Positions 35,302 to 43,720 of a DNA stretch of 64,000 bases are shown in pieces. The stretch lies in the NCBI RefSeq assembly GCF_000337215.1, contig NZ_AOHZ01000002.1:1-64000 (forward strand), written 5' to 3'. Position numbers and translations under genes: made by a program. Under the pieces are notes generated by a model, which was given only the letters and a program-made list of their open reading frames with translations, was not told the origin of the DNA and ran no database searches. Each line of letters opens with the position of its first letter. Position 1 is the stretch's first letter. This stretch comes from Natronolimnohabitans innermongolicus JCM 12255 (GTDB lineage Archaea > Halobacteriota > Halobacteria > Halobacteriales > Natrialbaceae).

Positions 35302-35362
35302 CGTCTACAACCTCGATTGGCTTAGACAAATATTTGTTGAAGTAGGGGAAGACGTAGAGACG
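35302..35362. promoter_or_regulatory. Short divergent promoter between btuC and btuF with a 12-bp palindrome
   Basis: Only 61 bp separate the two start codons. ACAAATATTTGT (35326-35337) is a perfect palindrome in the middle and the only AT-rich element, so it may act as TATA for both directions, an operator, or both. One regulator could thereby control the whole importer. No RNA riboswitch is evident. Confidence 0.5.
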
Positions 35363-36478
35363 ATGCGAAAACAGCTAACCGTTCTGATCACCGTTGCGCT
35401 CGCGATATCGCTCGCCGCTCCGTTCGTCGGAGCCGCAGCCGCAGCGGGAACGGGGGTCGAAGACGGCGAGGCACAGTGTGAGTATCCGCTCGAGATAACC
35501 GACGCGACCGGCGAGGAGGTGACGATCGACGAGGAACCCGATTCGGTCGTGACGCTGTACCCCGGTGACGCACAGCTCGCGTACTCGATCGGCGCCGAAG
35601 ACAACGTCGTCGGCATGCCGGTCGGCGAGTACACCGACTCGCTCGACGCTGGCGACCGCACGGATATCAGCGAAGACGACGGCACGACGCCGAACGCCGA
35701 GGAAATCGTCAATCTCGATCCCGACGTCGTCCTCGCCGCGAACGTCGCTATGTCCGACGAGGATCTCCTCGAGACGCTCGAGGACGCAGGCATCACGGTC
35801 GTGGTTCTCGACACCGCCGAATCCTTCGAGGACGTCGAGGAGAACGTCCGAACGACCGGCGAGGTAACCGGCGAATGTGACGGTGCCGAGGAGACCATCG
35901 AGTGGATGAACGAGCGACTCGACGTCTACGAGGCGGCCCTCGAGGGCGAAGACGCGCCGCTTGCGTACTACGACAGCTACGACGACGGGTCGACGTTCGG
36001 TGCGGAGACGTTCCAGCACGATATTCTGACCGCGGCGGGACTCGACAACCTGGCTGCCGAAGCCGGCGAAACCGGGTGGGTAGCGATGAACCCCGAGAGC
36101 GTCGTCGCCGAGGATCCGGAGTGGATCGTCTACCCCGACTGGAGCGACGAACCGCCGAGCGAGACCAACCTGCAGGAGACGTCCGCGTATCAGGAGGATA
36201 CCGTCGTTTCCGTCGACGACAACGCGGTGAGTCAGCCCGCCCCCGATATCGTCTACGTGATCGAATCCCTCGTCGAAACCGTCCACCCCGACGTCTACGA
36301 GGAGATGGAGGGTGACCTCGAGGCGGTCGACGAAGAGTACGGCGTCGAGGACGGCGACGACGAATCGGAGGGCGACGACGCGAGTGACGATGCCGACGAC
36401 ACGATTCCTGGCTTCGGAATCCCCGCTGCGGTCGCCGCAGCGCTCGTCGCCGCCGCGTTCCTCACGCGCCGTCAGTAG
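35363..36478 (+). CDS. btuF: Cobalamin/iron-type ABC binding protein with PGF-CTERM anchor
   Basis: 371 residues. Sec signal MRKQLTVLITVALAISLAAP; then a BtuF/FecB-type domain (YPLEITDATGEEVTIDEEPD, PNAEEIVNLDPDVVLAANVA, ASNDWMNERLDVYE-type spacer helix, GWVAMNPESVVAEDPEWIVY). An acidic linker leads to a C-terminal PGF motif, membrane helix and RRQ tail (IPGFGIPAAVAAALVAAAF), the PGF-CTERM sorting signal processed by archaeosortase A. So, unlike the Tat lipoproteins in this window, it is anchored at its C-terminus. The ATG at 35363 was chosen; upstream frame is over btuC. Confidence 0.9.
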   Translation: MRKQLTVLITVALAISLAAPFVGAAAAAGTGVEDGEAQCEYPLEITDATGEEVTIDEEPDSVVTLYPGDAQLAYSIGAEDNVVGMPVGEYTDSLDAGDRTDISEDDGTTPNAEEIVNLDPDVVLAANVAMSDEDLLETLEDAGITVVVLDTAESFEDVEENVRTTGEVTGECDGAEETIEWMNERLDVYEAALEGEDAPLAYYDSYDDGSTFGAETFQHDILTAAGLDNLAAEAGETGWVAMNPESVVAEDPEWIVYPDWSDEPPSETNLQETSAYQEDTVVSVDDNAVSQPAPDIVYVIESLVETVHPDVYEEMEGDLEAVDEEYGVEDGDDESEGDDASDDADDTIPGFGIPAAVAAALVAAAFLTRRQ

Positions 36479-36538
36479 GCGTCATCCGCCGCGCGCTTTT
36501 TGAAAAGCATTTACCCGTCGGACTGCCGAGATGAGTGT

Positions 36539-36817
36539 ATGGTCGAGAACGTCATCTGGCCCGCCTACCTCGACGCCAATCGCACGCGTTCGGAGGGGCG
36601 GCGCGTCGCCCAGGATCTCGCGGTCGAAGAACCGACGGTCGACGAAATCGCGAAGGCCGTCCAGCAGATCGGCTACGACGCCACGATCGAGCGGGACAAA
36701 GCCTACTCCCGGGAGCACTGGGCCGACCGGGGCCGGGTCGTCGTCCGCGGCTCCGACGACTCGAAGAACGACCTCGTCCAGGCCGTCGCGGCGTACGTCG
36801 TCGCGATGCGCGAGTAA
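36539..36817 (+). CDS. srp19: Signal recognition particle protein SRP19
   Basis: 92 residues. Binds 7S RNA and helps assemble SRP54 for membrane targeting. Typical opening [23 protein letters not shown], then [36 protein letters not shown] with the basic loop. The frame opens 39 nt earlier, but the ATG at 36539 matches the family. It is followed 1 bp later by gar1, so the two share a transcript. Confidence 0.93.
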   Translation: MVENVIWPAYLDANRTRSEGRRVAQDLAVEEPTVDEIAKAVQQIGYDATIERDKAYSREHWADRGRVVVRGSDDSKNDLVQAVAAYVVAMRE

Positions 36818-36818
36818 C

Positions 36819-37079
36819 GTGCGCCGGGTTGGATCGGTCGTCCGGACCGCACAGGGACTGGCCGTGCTGCGGGCGGACGACACCGGCGGATCGAACGATA
36901 GCGACGCGGACGAGACCGTTCGGAACGAAATCGGAACCATGGTCGTCGACGACTCTCTCGAGTCGGTCGGCCGCGTCGTCGACGTCTTCGGACCGGTCGA
37001 TCGGCCGTACCTCGCGGTGGCGCCCGACGACGACGTCCACCTGCCGGCGCTCGTCAGTTCGACGCTGTACGCTCGGTAA
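36819..37079 (+). CDS. gar1: H/ACA RNA-protein complex component Gar1
   Basis: 86 residues from a GTG at 36819, one base after the SRP19 stop. It is part of the box H/ACA pseudouridylation and rRNA-processing complex. Seen: MRRVGSVVRTAQGLAVLRA, then ESVGRVVDVFGPVDRPYLAVAP, a short RNA-pol-like beta barrel. An overlapping long frame in the same phase runs through srp19, but that part is shadow. The srp19-gar1 pair is common in haloarchaea. Confidence 0.88.
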   Translation: MRRVGSVVRTAQGLAVLRADDTGGSNDSDADETVRNEIGTMVVDDSLESVGRVVDVFGPVDRPYLAVAPDDDVHLPALVSSTLYAR

Positions 37080-37201
37080 GCGCGTCCCCCGGCGCTCGAG
37101 CCGAACAGCAACGACGATTCGGAACGGCAACGGCGACCCACTACGGTTCGTCACCGGCCGAGACGAAAACGCCCATAGGACCGGGGTTCGAACCGCGGGC
37201 C

Positions 37202-38377
37202 ATGAACCATCGGACGCGGGTCCTCGGCGCCGTCGGACTGACGGTCGCGCTCTTTCTGGCCGTGCAACTCGGCGCGCTGGCGCTGGTCGAGCCGTTTCAG
37301 GAGGCCGGCCACCAGACCGTCGAGAACCCCGACGACCCGACGAACAGCATCTTCTACTTCGGAATCATCCTCGTCGCGACGGCGTTCATGCTCGTCACGT
37401 TCAAGTACGACGTGCAGTGGCTGATCAAGGGCCTGATCATCGGCGTCAGCGTGATGCTCGCGTGGTTCGTCTTCGCCGAACTCGTGCCGCCGGTCGTCAC
37501 CGCCGGTCCGATGAACGTCTTCGCCGTCCTCGGCGCCCTCGCCATCGGCGCGGCGCTGTACTGGTATCCCGAGTGGTACGTCATCGACGCCGCGGGGATC
37601 GTGATCGGCGCCGGCGCCGGCGCCCTCTTCGGGATCAGCTTCGGGCTCTTTCCCGCCATCCTGTTGCTCGCCGTCCTCGCCGTCTACGACGCCATCAGCG
37701 TCTACGGCACCGAACACATGCTCGACCTCGCCGAGGGCGTGATGGACCTCAAGATTCCGGTGATCCTCATCGTCCCGACGACGCTGTCGTACTCCTACCT
37801 CGAGGCGGGGACGGCCGACTCGCTCGAGGACCGGGACGAACGGAACGAACGAGACGGACGCGAGGAGGAAGACAGGCCTGCGGACCGAAAAGAGCGAGCG
37901 ACGGCCGACGCTGGTGGGGACGAGGCCGGCATCGAAACAGACGCGGACGAGCGAAGCGAGAGCGGTGGTTCCTCGCTCGAGGAACGGCCGATCGACGACT
38001 CCCCAGAGGGAGACGATGTCGAGGGTGACACCGCCACCGCCACCGACGCCGACGCCAGTGTCGACGAGGAACCCGACGCCGACGGGCGCGACGCCTTCTT
38101 CATCGGGCTCGGCGACGCCGTCATCCCGACGATCCTCGTCGCGAGCGCCGCGTACTTCCTCGAGGCCGGAACGCTCGACGTGCCGGGAATCGCGCTGAAT
38201 CTCCCGGCGCTGGGTGCCCTCCTCGGAACGACCGCGGGGCTGCTCGTCCTGATGGCGATGGTTCTCAAGGGTCGGCCACACGCCGGGTTGCCGCTGCTCA
38301 ACGGCGGTGCGATCGGCGGCTACCTGCTCGGCGCGGTCGCGAGCGGATTGTCGATCACCACGGCGCTCGGATTCTGA
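37202..38377 (+). CDS. Presenilin-like A22 intramembrane aspartyl protease
   Basis: 391 residues with about nine membrane segments. The catalytic pair is YD (Asp163 in VYDAISVYGTEHM) and GxGD (Asp305 in FIGLGDAVIPT), and the C-terminal PAL motif is LNLPALGALLG. A hydrophilic insert of about 90 acidic residues (roughly 205-295) separates the two catalytic halves and is longer than in characterised archaeal presenilin homologues. Substrates are unknown. A 120-bp gap separates it from gar1 on the same strand. Confidence 0.9.
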   Translation: MNHRTRVLGAVGLTVALFLAVQLGALALVEPFQEAGHQTVENPDDPTNSIFYFGIILVATAFMLVTFKYDVQWLIKGLIIGVSVMLAWFVFAELVPPVVTAGPMNVFAVLGALAIGAALYWYPEWYVIDAAGIVIGAGAGALFGISFGLFPAILLLAVLAVYDAISVYGTEHMLDLAEGVMDLKIPVILIVPTTLSYSYLEAGTADSLEDRDERNERDGREEEDRPADRKERATADAGGDEAGIETDADERSESGGSSLEERPIDDSPEGDDVEGDTATATDADASVDEEPDADGRDAFFIGLGDAVIPTILVASAAYFLEAGTLDVPGIALNLPALGALLGTTAGLLVLMAMVLKGRPHAGLPLLNGGAIGGYLLGAVASGLSITTALGF

Positions 38378-38511
38378 TCGCGATAGTCGGTTCGCGGCCA
38401 ACCGACCCGGCGCCTGTAGCCGGCACACGTCGGCAGTACAGACGTAGCACCGTACAAATTATCCCGCGGACGACGGTCTCACTATGGTCCTCGGACGGTC
38501 CGCCGGGCGTA

Positions 38512-39243
38512 CTACTCGTCCTCGTCGTCGCTGTTTCCGTCGTCGGCTTCGTCCTCGTCGACGATCTCGACCTCGACGTCCTCGCCGTGCTCGATCCCGG
38601 CGACCAGCGTATCGACGCGATCGGTTTCGTCATCCTCGATGGGCAGGTCGTCGACGTCGGGGTAGACGGCCATGATGACGAGGTGGTCGTCGTCGTGGTC
38701 TGGCTGGGCGACGTCGAGGCGGATGTCGACGTCGACCTCTCCCTGCAGCGTCGCCGTCCCCTCGTACGTGCTGAGCGACACCGTCGTGTTCAGCCCCTCG
38801 ATGTCGTCGCTGTCGATCGCTCGTCCCCCGACGTTTCGCTCGAGGTCGAGTTCGTCGTACTGTCCCTGAACGTACTCGGCGAGTTCGGCTTCGCTCATGT
38901 CGCCGACGGGGTTGAACGTCTCGCCGGCGACGCTGACGTCCGGCGTCGAGACGAGGGCGAAAACGCCCGCGTCGGGTTCGTCGAGATCGAGCGGCAGGTC
39001 GATCGTTCGCGTGTACTCGCTGATGTAATTCGTCGCCTCGACGCTCTCGCCGGCGAACTCCCGCTCTTCGACGCGCTCGGTAGTTCCCTGGTACTCGTAG
39101 CCCGCCTCGTCGGCCGCCGCCTCGGAGACGCGGATCGGCGACGCTTCGAACGTCGTGACGTCGTCGAGAATATCACTGAGACAGCCGGCCGACGCGCCAA
39201 TCGCACCGACCGCAGCAGCCGCAACGAACGATCGTCGATTCAT
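38512..39243 (-). CDS. Tat lipoprotein of the DUF6517 type
   Basis: 243 residues. RR signal and lipobox: MNRRSFVAAAAVGAIGASAGC with Cys21 (length within the family). The mature part has three to four beta-rich segments (YTRTIDLPLDLDEPDAGVFALVST, VSLSTYEGTATLQGEVDVDI, LVIMAVYPDV) and an acidic tail. Function unknown; a surface lipoprotein. The frame stays open upstream to 39357 but the RR start is preferred. Convergent with the presenilin gene. Confidence 0.75.
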   Translation of the reverse strand: MNRRSFVAAAAVGAIGASAGCLSDILDDVTTFEASPIRVSEAAADEAGYEYQGTTERVEEREFAGESVEATNYISEYTRTIDLPLDLDEPDAGVFALVSTPDVSVAGETFNPVGDMSEAELAEYVQGQYDELDLERNVGGRAIDSDDIEGLNTTVSLSTYEGTATLQGEVDVDIRLDVAQPDHDDDHLVIMAVYPDVDDLPIEDDETDRVDTLVAGIEHGEDVEVEIVDEDEADDGNSDDEDE

Positions 39244-39418
39244 ACTACTCTGGCCGACCATTCTCGCAACGATAAATGTCGTGGTCCGAATCATATACTG
39301 TGAGCCGACCCGTTCTCGCTCGTTCCGGCTTCGACCGCGTCGATCTCGAGAATCCACAGACGACGCACCGCCGATAGCGTTTTATCGGCGACACGAGCCT
39401 CGAGTCGGTTCGAGCGCG

Positions 39419-40915
39419 CTACTCGCCCGACGGCAGCCGATACGTCGCGCCGTCGTCGGTGTCCTGTACCTCGACGCCGAGCGCCTGCAACTCGTCTCGA
39501 AGCTCGTCCGCGCGCTCGTAGTTGCCCGCCTCGCGCTCTCGCTCGCGAACGCCGAGGACGAGTTCGACCACGTCGCCGGCGAGGTCGGCCGAGCCGGTCG
39601 TCTCGCCGACGAACGAGAGCCCGAGCACGTCGCCGAGTTCCTCGAGCGTCTCGACGGCGTTCCGGAGCCCGCGGTAGTCGTACTCGTCGCGGCCCTCGAG
39701 GTGGGCGTTTACGGCCGTCGCGACCTGCAACAGCGCCGACTGGGCCTCGCGCGTGTTGAAGTCGTCGTTCATCGCCTCGACGAAGGCATCGCGGGCGTCG
39801 TCGACCGTCTCGCGCAGCGCTTCGTCCTCGACTTTCGTCCGCGCGTCGGGTGCGTCGAGCGCCTCGACGGCCGACTCGTGGGCGCGCTCGAGGCGATCCC
39901 ATCGCTCCTCGGCCTCGGCGATGGTCTCGTCCGAGTAGAGTTGCTGGCTGTTGTACGAGCCCGCGGTGAGGAACGTCCGCATGACGTTCGTTCCCCACCG
40001 GTCGATCGCTTCGTCGACGGTGACGAAGTTGCCCAGACTCGAGGACATCTTCTCCTCGTCCATCTGAAACAGTTCGCAGTGGAGCCAGTACTTGGCGAAC
40101 TGCTGACCCGTCGCCGCCTCGGACTGGGCGACCTCGTTCTCGTGGTGGGGGAAGACGAGGTCGCGACCGCCGACGTGGACGTCGAGCGTCTCGCCCAGGT
40201 GCGTCGTGCTCATCGCCGAGCACTCGATGTGCCAGCCGGGACGACCCTCGCCCCACGGGGAGTCCCAGGTCCGGGCGGTCTCGCAGGCCTCCTCCGCGGG
40301 TGCCGCGCCCTCGTGGCGGTGTTCCTCGATCGCCTCGGCGTCGACGCCGCCGGCCTTCCAGAGCGCGAAGTCGGCGGGGTTGCGCTTCTCCGAGCGCTCG
40401 TCGGGGTCGCCCTGCGATTCGATCTCGTCGAGTTCCTGATTCGAGAGCTTGCCGTACTCCTCGAACTGGGTCACGTCGAAGTAGACCGAGCCGTTGGACT
40501 CGTAGGCGTAGCCCTTCTCGACTAAGGTTTCGACGAGGTCGATGATCTCCGGGACGTGCTCGGAGACGCGCGGGTAGACCTCCGCGCGCAGGAGGTTCAG
40601 CGAGCGCATGTCGGCGAGCGTGCGCTCGATGTAGGTCTCCGCGACGTCGGCTTCGCCCTCGCCCAGGTCGTCCTCGCCGACGCGGGCGACGATCTTCTCG
40701 TTAATATCAGTAAAATTCTCGACGTGACGCACGTCGTAGCCGAGGTACTCGAGCCAGCGGTGCATGACGTCGACGTGGACCCACGACCGCGCGTGGCCCA
40801 GGTGGGGCGGGTCCGAGACCGTCAGGCCACAGTAGTAGAGGAGAACGTTCTCGGGGTCTTGTGGCTCGAACGGCTCGCGTTCGCCCGTCAACGTGTTCGT
40901 CACGTGTAGGGTCAT
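39419..40915 (-). CDS. cysS: Cysteinyl-tRNA synthetase
   Basis: 498 residues. Class I synthetase that charges tRNA(Cys). Zinc site and HIGH region: [52 protein letters not shown]; and [14 protein letters not shown] and C-terminal domains follow ([20 protein letters not shown]). Length is normal. Monocistronic by position. Confidence 0.95.
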   Translation of the reverse strand: MTLHVTNTLTGEREPFEPQDPENVLLYYCGLTVSDPPHLGHARSWVHVDVMHRWLEYLGYDVRHVENFTDINEKIVARVGEDDLGEGEADVAETYIERTLADMRSLNLLRAEVYPRVSEHVPEIIDLVETLVEKGYAYESNGSVYFDVTQFEEYGKLSNQELDEIESQGDPDERSEKRNPADFALWKAGGVDAEAIEEHRHEGAAPAEEACETARTWDSPWGEGRPGWHIECSAMSTTHLGETLDVHVGGRDLVFPHHENEVAQSEAATGQQFAKYWLHCELFQMDEEKMSSSLGNFVTVDEAIDRWGTNVMRTFLTAGSYNSQQLYSDETIAEAEERWDRLERAHESAVEALDAPDARTKVEDEALRETVDDARDAFVEAMNDDFNTREAQSALLQVATAVNAHLEGRDEYDYRGLRNAVETLEELGDVLGLSFVGETTGSADLAGDVVELVLGVREREREAGNYERADELRDELQALGVEVQDTDDGATYRLPSGE

Positions 40916-40951
40916 TACCCACCCCTACCCGCGGCCGAAAGTTAAACGCTG

Positions 40952-42145
40952 TCAATACGGCGCTCGAGTGCGCTGGACGACTGCGAGCGCGCCGACCGAC
41001 AGGAGTCCGAGAAGGGCGCCCGCGGCTAGCGTGGGAAACGCCGCGGCGTACCCCGCCCGATCGAGTGCGAGCCCGAAGACGACCGGCGAGACGACCGTCG
41101 TCGAGAAGCCGACGAGCGACTGCAGCGACAGCGCGGTCCCGACGCGCCGGTCGTCGACGACCTCCGTAACGAGTGTCGACGTGGGCGCGCTGTCGAGGGA
41201 GATGACGACGCCGTAGCCGAGCGTGATCGCGATCAGCACGGCGAGTCTGAGGTCGCCGAGCAGCCCGAAGACGGCACTCAACGAGGCGCTGGCTGCGAGG
41301 CCGGTTGCGATCGTTCGTTTCCGTCCGACTCGGTCGCTGAGCCAGCCACCCGCGGCGTTTCCGACGCCACTCATGACGATCATTGCGCCGACGACGAGCC
41401 CGGGAAGGACCGCCGAGTCGGTGGCGGCGAAAGCCGGGGCCGCCACGAGAAACGCGAGCAGCCAGTTTCGGATACCGAACAGCTCCCAGTTGTGCCAGGA
41501 GTAAATACTGACGGCGCAGAGAAACTCCCGGTTCCGAAGCAGCGAGCGGTCGAGCACGCCATCCGACGTGTCGCTTTCTTCCCGGGCAGGGTGATCGCGC
41601 GTCAGCCCGAGAATCAACGGCGCAACGAACAACGCGCCGACGCTCGTCAGTGCAATCGCCAGCCGCCAGTCGACTGCCTCGGCGGCCACCGTCGCGAAGA
41701 CGAACGAGAGCCCGGAGCCGACCGAGAAGGTCCCGACGTACAGGCCGAGCGCGCGGCCGCGGACCGCCTCGGGGAACCACTCGCTGACGAACCGCATTCC
41801 GGGGACGTAGACGCCGGCGACGAACGCGCCCGAGAGAAAGCGCAGGAGCGTCCCGCTCAGGAGTCCGTCCGCGAGGGCGGCGAAGGCGAGACTCGGCGCG
41901 GCGGTTCCGGTCGCGCCGACGGCGATGACCCACCGCGGGGAGTACCGATCCGCGAGCCAGCCAGCCGGAACGATGGCCACGAGGTAGCCGGCCTGAAACG
42001 TCCCGAAGACGACGCCCGCTTCGGTCCCGGTGAGTCCCCACTCCTCGACGATCAGCGGCAACACTGCCGAGTAGTTGAACCAGACCAGCACCGAGAAAAA
42101 CAACGATGTGGACGCGACGATCAGGACCTGCTGTCGTTCTCTCAT
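40952..42145 (-). CDS. Major facilitator superfamily permease
   Basis: 397 residues with twelve hydrophobic segments in two six-helix halves. The loop GWLADRYSPRWVIAVG (2-3) and the second-half GWLSDRVGRKRTIATG match the MFS A-motif. Substrate unknown. It lies 36 bp from cysS on the same strand and is likely an independent unit. Confidence 0.88.
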   Translation of the reverse strand: MRERQQVLIVASTSLFFSVLVWFNYSAVLPLIVEEWGLTGTEAGVVFGTFQAGYLVAIVPAGWLADRYSPRWVIAVGATGTAAPSLAFAALADGLLSGTLLRFLSGAFVAGVYVPGMRFVSEWFPEAVRGRALGLYVGTFSVGSGLSFVFATVAAEAVDWRLAIALTSVGALFVAPLILGLTRDHPAREESDTSDGVLDRSLLRNREFLCAVSIYSWHNWELFGIRNWLLAFLVAAPAFAATDSAVLPGLVVGAMIVMSGVGNAAGGWLSDRVGRKRTIATGLAASASLSAVFGLLGDLRLAVLIAITLGYGVVISLDSAPTSTLVTEVVDDRRVGTALSLQSLVGFSTTVVSPVVFGLALDRAGYAAAFPTLAAGALLGLLSVGALAVVQRTRAPY

Positions 42146-42267
42146 GCGGGCTACGATAGCGAGACATTCTCACGCTACCGCATAAATCGCCGGACCGACG
42201 GCTTTCGATGTACGCAGTTCCGCGTTCGTCGTCCAGTTCCTCGACCTTTTCGAGGCGGAACCGACCG

Positions 42268-42771
42268 TTACCGATCGCCGGAAACGCGAACGCGCTCGAG
42301 CGCCGTTTCGACCGTCCGGAGCGCGTTCGCCCCCTCGCGGCGGTCGACGACGACGAGGAGCGTATCGCCGCCGACGCCGGCCGCCGTCGGGGAAATTCCC
42401 TCGAGCGCGAGCGCTCGCAACGCGTCGGCGAGTGCGGCCCCGTCGACCGCACCCGTCGCGAGGATCGCGGTCGAGTCGCCGGCGTCGGCGTCGAACGCGA
42501 CCCCACCGATCGAGAACAGCGGTTCGGACTCGTCCCCGCCGTCGACCGTCCCGACGCCGCTTTGCATCCTGACGCGGACGTCTCGAGACTCGGTTTCGTG
42601 GTCGGGCAACTCCTCGGCGTACCGGCGCAGCGCCGTCGCGACCGCGTCGGTCTCGACGTCGACCTCGAGGAACCGGGCGGCGGCGGTGTAGTTGACGACG
42701 CCGGCGCGCAGCGCCGCGACGAGAAACGGCTGCGCCGCCGCGGCGCGTCGGGTCTCGGCAGCGAGTGACAT
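42268..42771 (-). CDS. Conserved haloarchaeal protein (DUF7523-like)
   Basis: 167 residues from the ATG at 42771. A helical N-terminus (ETRRAAAAQPFLVAALRAGVVNYTAAARFLEVDVETDAVATALRRYA) resembles a small HTH, and the second half (DAGDSTAILATGAVDGAALADALRALALEGI, then GVGGDTLLVVVDRREGANALRTVETAL) has the beta-alpha-beta spacing of an ACT-like domain. This suggests a ligand-responsive regulator, but I cannot name a function. Divergent from the BolA gene. Confidence 0.68.
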   Translation of the reverse strand: MSLAAETRRAAAAQPFLVAALRAGVVNYTAAARFLEVDVETDAVATALRRYAEELPDHETESRDVRVRMQSGVGTVDGGDESEPLFSIGGVAFDADAGDSTAILATGAVDGAALADALRALALEGISPTAAGVGGDTLLVVVDRREGANALRTVETALERVRVSGDR

Positions 42772-42910
42772 ACGACCGACAGCGCCCTCGACGAGCATAA
42801 ACACGGCGGTCAGCGGCGACGGCACGGCCACACCCGAACCCGCTTCGTCCGCTGGCGCTCCGTCGGGGCGGACCGCCGCGTTTTTGCCTCGAGCGCCCCT
42901 CGCTCCGAGC

Positions 42911-43165
42911 ATGAAACCCGAAGACGTCGAGCAACTCATCGAGTCGAACCTCGAGGACGCTGAGGCGACCGTCACGCACGCGCGAGATAAGCACGACGAC
43001 GATCACCTCGCGGCGACGGTAATCTCGCCCGCGTTCGACGGCCTCCCGCTGGTCCAGCAACACCAGCAGGTCTACGACGCGCTCGGCGACCACATGACGA
43101 CGGATATCCACGCACTCGAGCTGTCGACGTACACGCCGGAGGAATACGAGGAGTACGAGGACTGA
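42911..43165 (+). CDS. BolA-family protein
   Basis: 84 residues. A small class II KH-like fold: MKPEDVEQLIESNLEDAEATV, then HLAATVISPAFDGLPLVQQHQQVYDAL and the C-terminal helix. The conserved LVxxHxxVY motif of BolA/IbaG is visible. In other organisms BolA proteins work with monothiol glutaredoxins in Fe-S handling. Downstream gene begins about 70 bp later. Confidence 0.82.
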   Translation: MKPEDVEQLIESNLEDAEATVTHARDKHDDDHLAATVISPAFDGLPLVQQHQQVYDALGDHMTTDIHALELSTYTPEEYEEYED

Positions 43166-43236
43166 CTCGATCCGTTCTCGAGTCGGTTCCAGGCGCCGAG
43201 CGGAACCGCAGCTTTATCCTGTACTCCTGATACGAT

Positions 43237-43704
43237 ATGCGTATGGAAGCGCTTCACTCCCGTATTAGACTGCTCTGGATCGCCCAGGCGGCGATCATGG
43301 CGATCATCGTCGGCGTCGTTCTGGCCGCGGTTGACCAGTGGATCACCGACGTTCCGACGGCGATCATCGCGGGCGTCGTCGTCGTCGGGCTCGTCCTCGG
43401 CGTCGCTTACTCGATTCGCCTCTACCAGGTCTGGCAGTTCGAGATTCAGTCGGACGCGCTCTACCTGGAACGCGGCGTCATTACGTTCGTCGAGACCGCA
43501 GTTCCGTTCGTTCGCGTCCAGCACGTCGACACCCAATTTGGCCCGATCGAACGGGCTCTCGGACTCTCGAGCGTCGTTGTCTACACCGCCGGAACGCGCA
43601 ACGCGGACGTCCGCATCCCCGGACTCACGCCCGACCGGGCGCGTGAGCTACAGGATACGCTGCGCGAACTGGCCGTCGAAAGCGAAGCGGACGACGCCGT
43701 CTGA
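43237..43704 (+). CDS. Bacterial-type PH-domain membrane protein (YdbS-like)
   Basis: 155 residues. Two N-terminal membrane helices (LLWIAQAAIMAIIVGVVLAAV; AIIAGVVVVGLVLGVAY), then a bPH2 domain (FEIQSDALYLERGVITFVETAVPFVRVQHVDTQFGP, RALGLSSVVVYTAG). A TATA-like box (GCTTTATCC) sits at 43210-43218, 19-27 nt upstream, which fits a leaderless start. The larger partner follows 16 bp later. Confidence 0.82.
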   Translation: MRMEALHSRIRLLWIAQAAIMAIIVGVVLAAVDQWITDVPTAIIAGVVVVGLVLGVAYSIRLYQVWQFEIQSDALYLERGVITFVETAVPFVRVQHVDTQFGPIERALGLSSVVVYTAGTRNADVRIPGLTPDRARELQDTLRELAVESEADDAV

Positions 43705-43720
43705 TCGCGACCAATAGCTC

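Noticed and set aside
37150-37200. GGGGTTCGAACC string resembling a tRNA T-arm
   Set aside because: No acceptor, D or anticodon stem can be folded around it; it precedes the presenilin start.
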